Part shown: one piece after another, positions 32,730 through 32,753 of the stretch
How positions within the stretch are numbered: the first letter of the stretch is position 1
Layout of the letters: each line of letters opens with the position of its first letter
Assembly (NCBI RefSeq): GCF_022695985.1
Contig: NZ_JAAPBF010000065.1
Location: 1-32,753 of the forward strand
DNA length: 32,753 nucleotides
Direction of reading: 5' to 3'
From: Streptomyces sp. NP-1717
GTDB lineage: Bacteria; Actinomycetota; Actinomycetes; Streptomycetales; Streptomycetaceae
The notes under the pieces: generated by a model
What the model was told of the DNA's origin: nothing
Seen by the model: only the letters and a program-made list of their open reading frames with translations
The model's database searches: none
Program-made: the position numbers and the translations under genes

Positions 32730-32753
32730 GCCGGGACCGGGGATCGGCGACGG
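32726..32753 (+). CDS. Start of TadG/Rv3654c-like gene (partial)
   Basis: Only the first nine codons (MSRDRGSAT) are inside the window. The ATG overlaps the TadE-like stop by ATGA. The DRGSAT start repeats the DRGS cleavage-site motif of the upstream protein and is what I expect for the TadG-like, helicase/secretion-neighbourhood gene. Nothing else can be said. Confidence 0.55.

Overview
The window is high-GC actinobacterial chromosome, almost certainly from a Streptomyces. The signs are GC-rich third codon positions, many GTG starts, ATGA/GTGA coupled genes, a WblA-type WhiB regulator and a Flp/Tad locus with a DUF4244-type pilin. I see no IS, prophage, tRNA, rRNA or CRISPR. It reads as conserved chromosomal core rather than an accessory island.

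Layout. 1-865: metallophosphoesterase (cut by the window start), then a GatB/YqeY protein (1020-1487). 1584-4638: a class A penicillin-binding protein divergent from wblA. 4867-7124: two coupled ArsA/Get3-like ATPases. 7242-9773: a DUF4177 protein, RidA protein, NUDIX hydrolase and MBL-fold hydrolase on the plus strand. 9904-14123: crp, divergent from nth, a CoA-pyrophosphatase-type NUDIX gene and a MarP-type membrane serine protease. 14656-19699, minus strand: epoxide-hydrolase-like enzyme, holin-family membrane protein, NhaA antiporter and acetyl-CoA synthetase. 19902-26135: a SulP transporter/beta-carbonic anhydrase fusion, a NodB-like lipoprotein, a ParA/CooC-like ATPase and a degenerate Fic-like protein. 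26532-27368: HAD-IB phosphatase. 27369-27939: a regulatory stretch with a 6C small RNA, two DnaA boxes and nested inverted repeats. 27940-32753: ssd/cpaE-like, tadA, tadB, tadC, Flp pilin, TadE-like, and the first codons of a TadG-like gene.

From memory, this order closely matches the Mycobacterium tuberculosis block Rv3654c to Rv3683 (Tad genes, ssd, 6C/B11 RNA, HAD, acs, holin, ephE, marP, nudix, nth, crp, MBL, RidA, ArsA pair, whiB4, ponA2, metallophosphoesterase). The shared themes are envelope maintenance, redox/stress regulation (WhiB4/WblA, Crp, MarP), DNA and nucleotide repair, and a minimal pilus-type secretion system. NhaA, SulP-CA, the deacetylase-like lipoprotein and the CooC-like ATPase are Streptomyces-side differences.

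The most interesting observations are the 6C RNA with paired DnaA boxes ahead of the tad operon, the pilin with a 59-residue arginine-rich leader, the Fic-like protein with a broken catalytic motif beside a ParA-like ATPase, the NodB-like lipoprotein lacking the usual base Asp, candidate CRP and DasR-like operators, and a threefold 8-mer between the PBP gene and wblA. No wholly new multi-gene system is evident.
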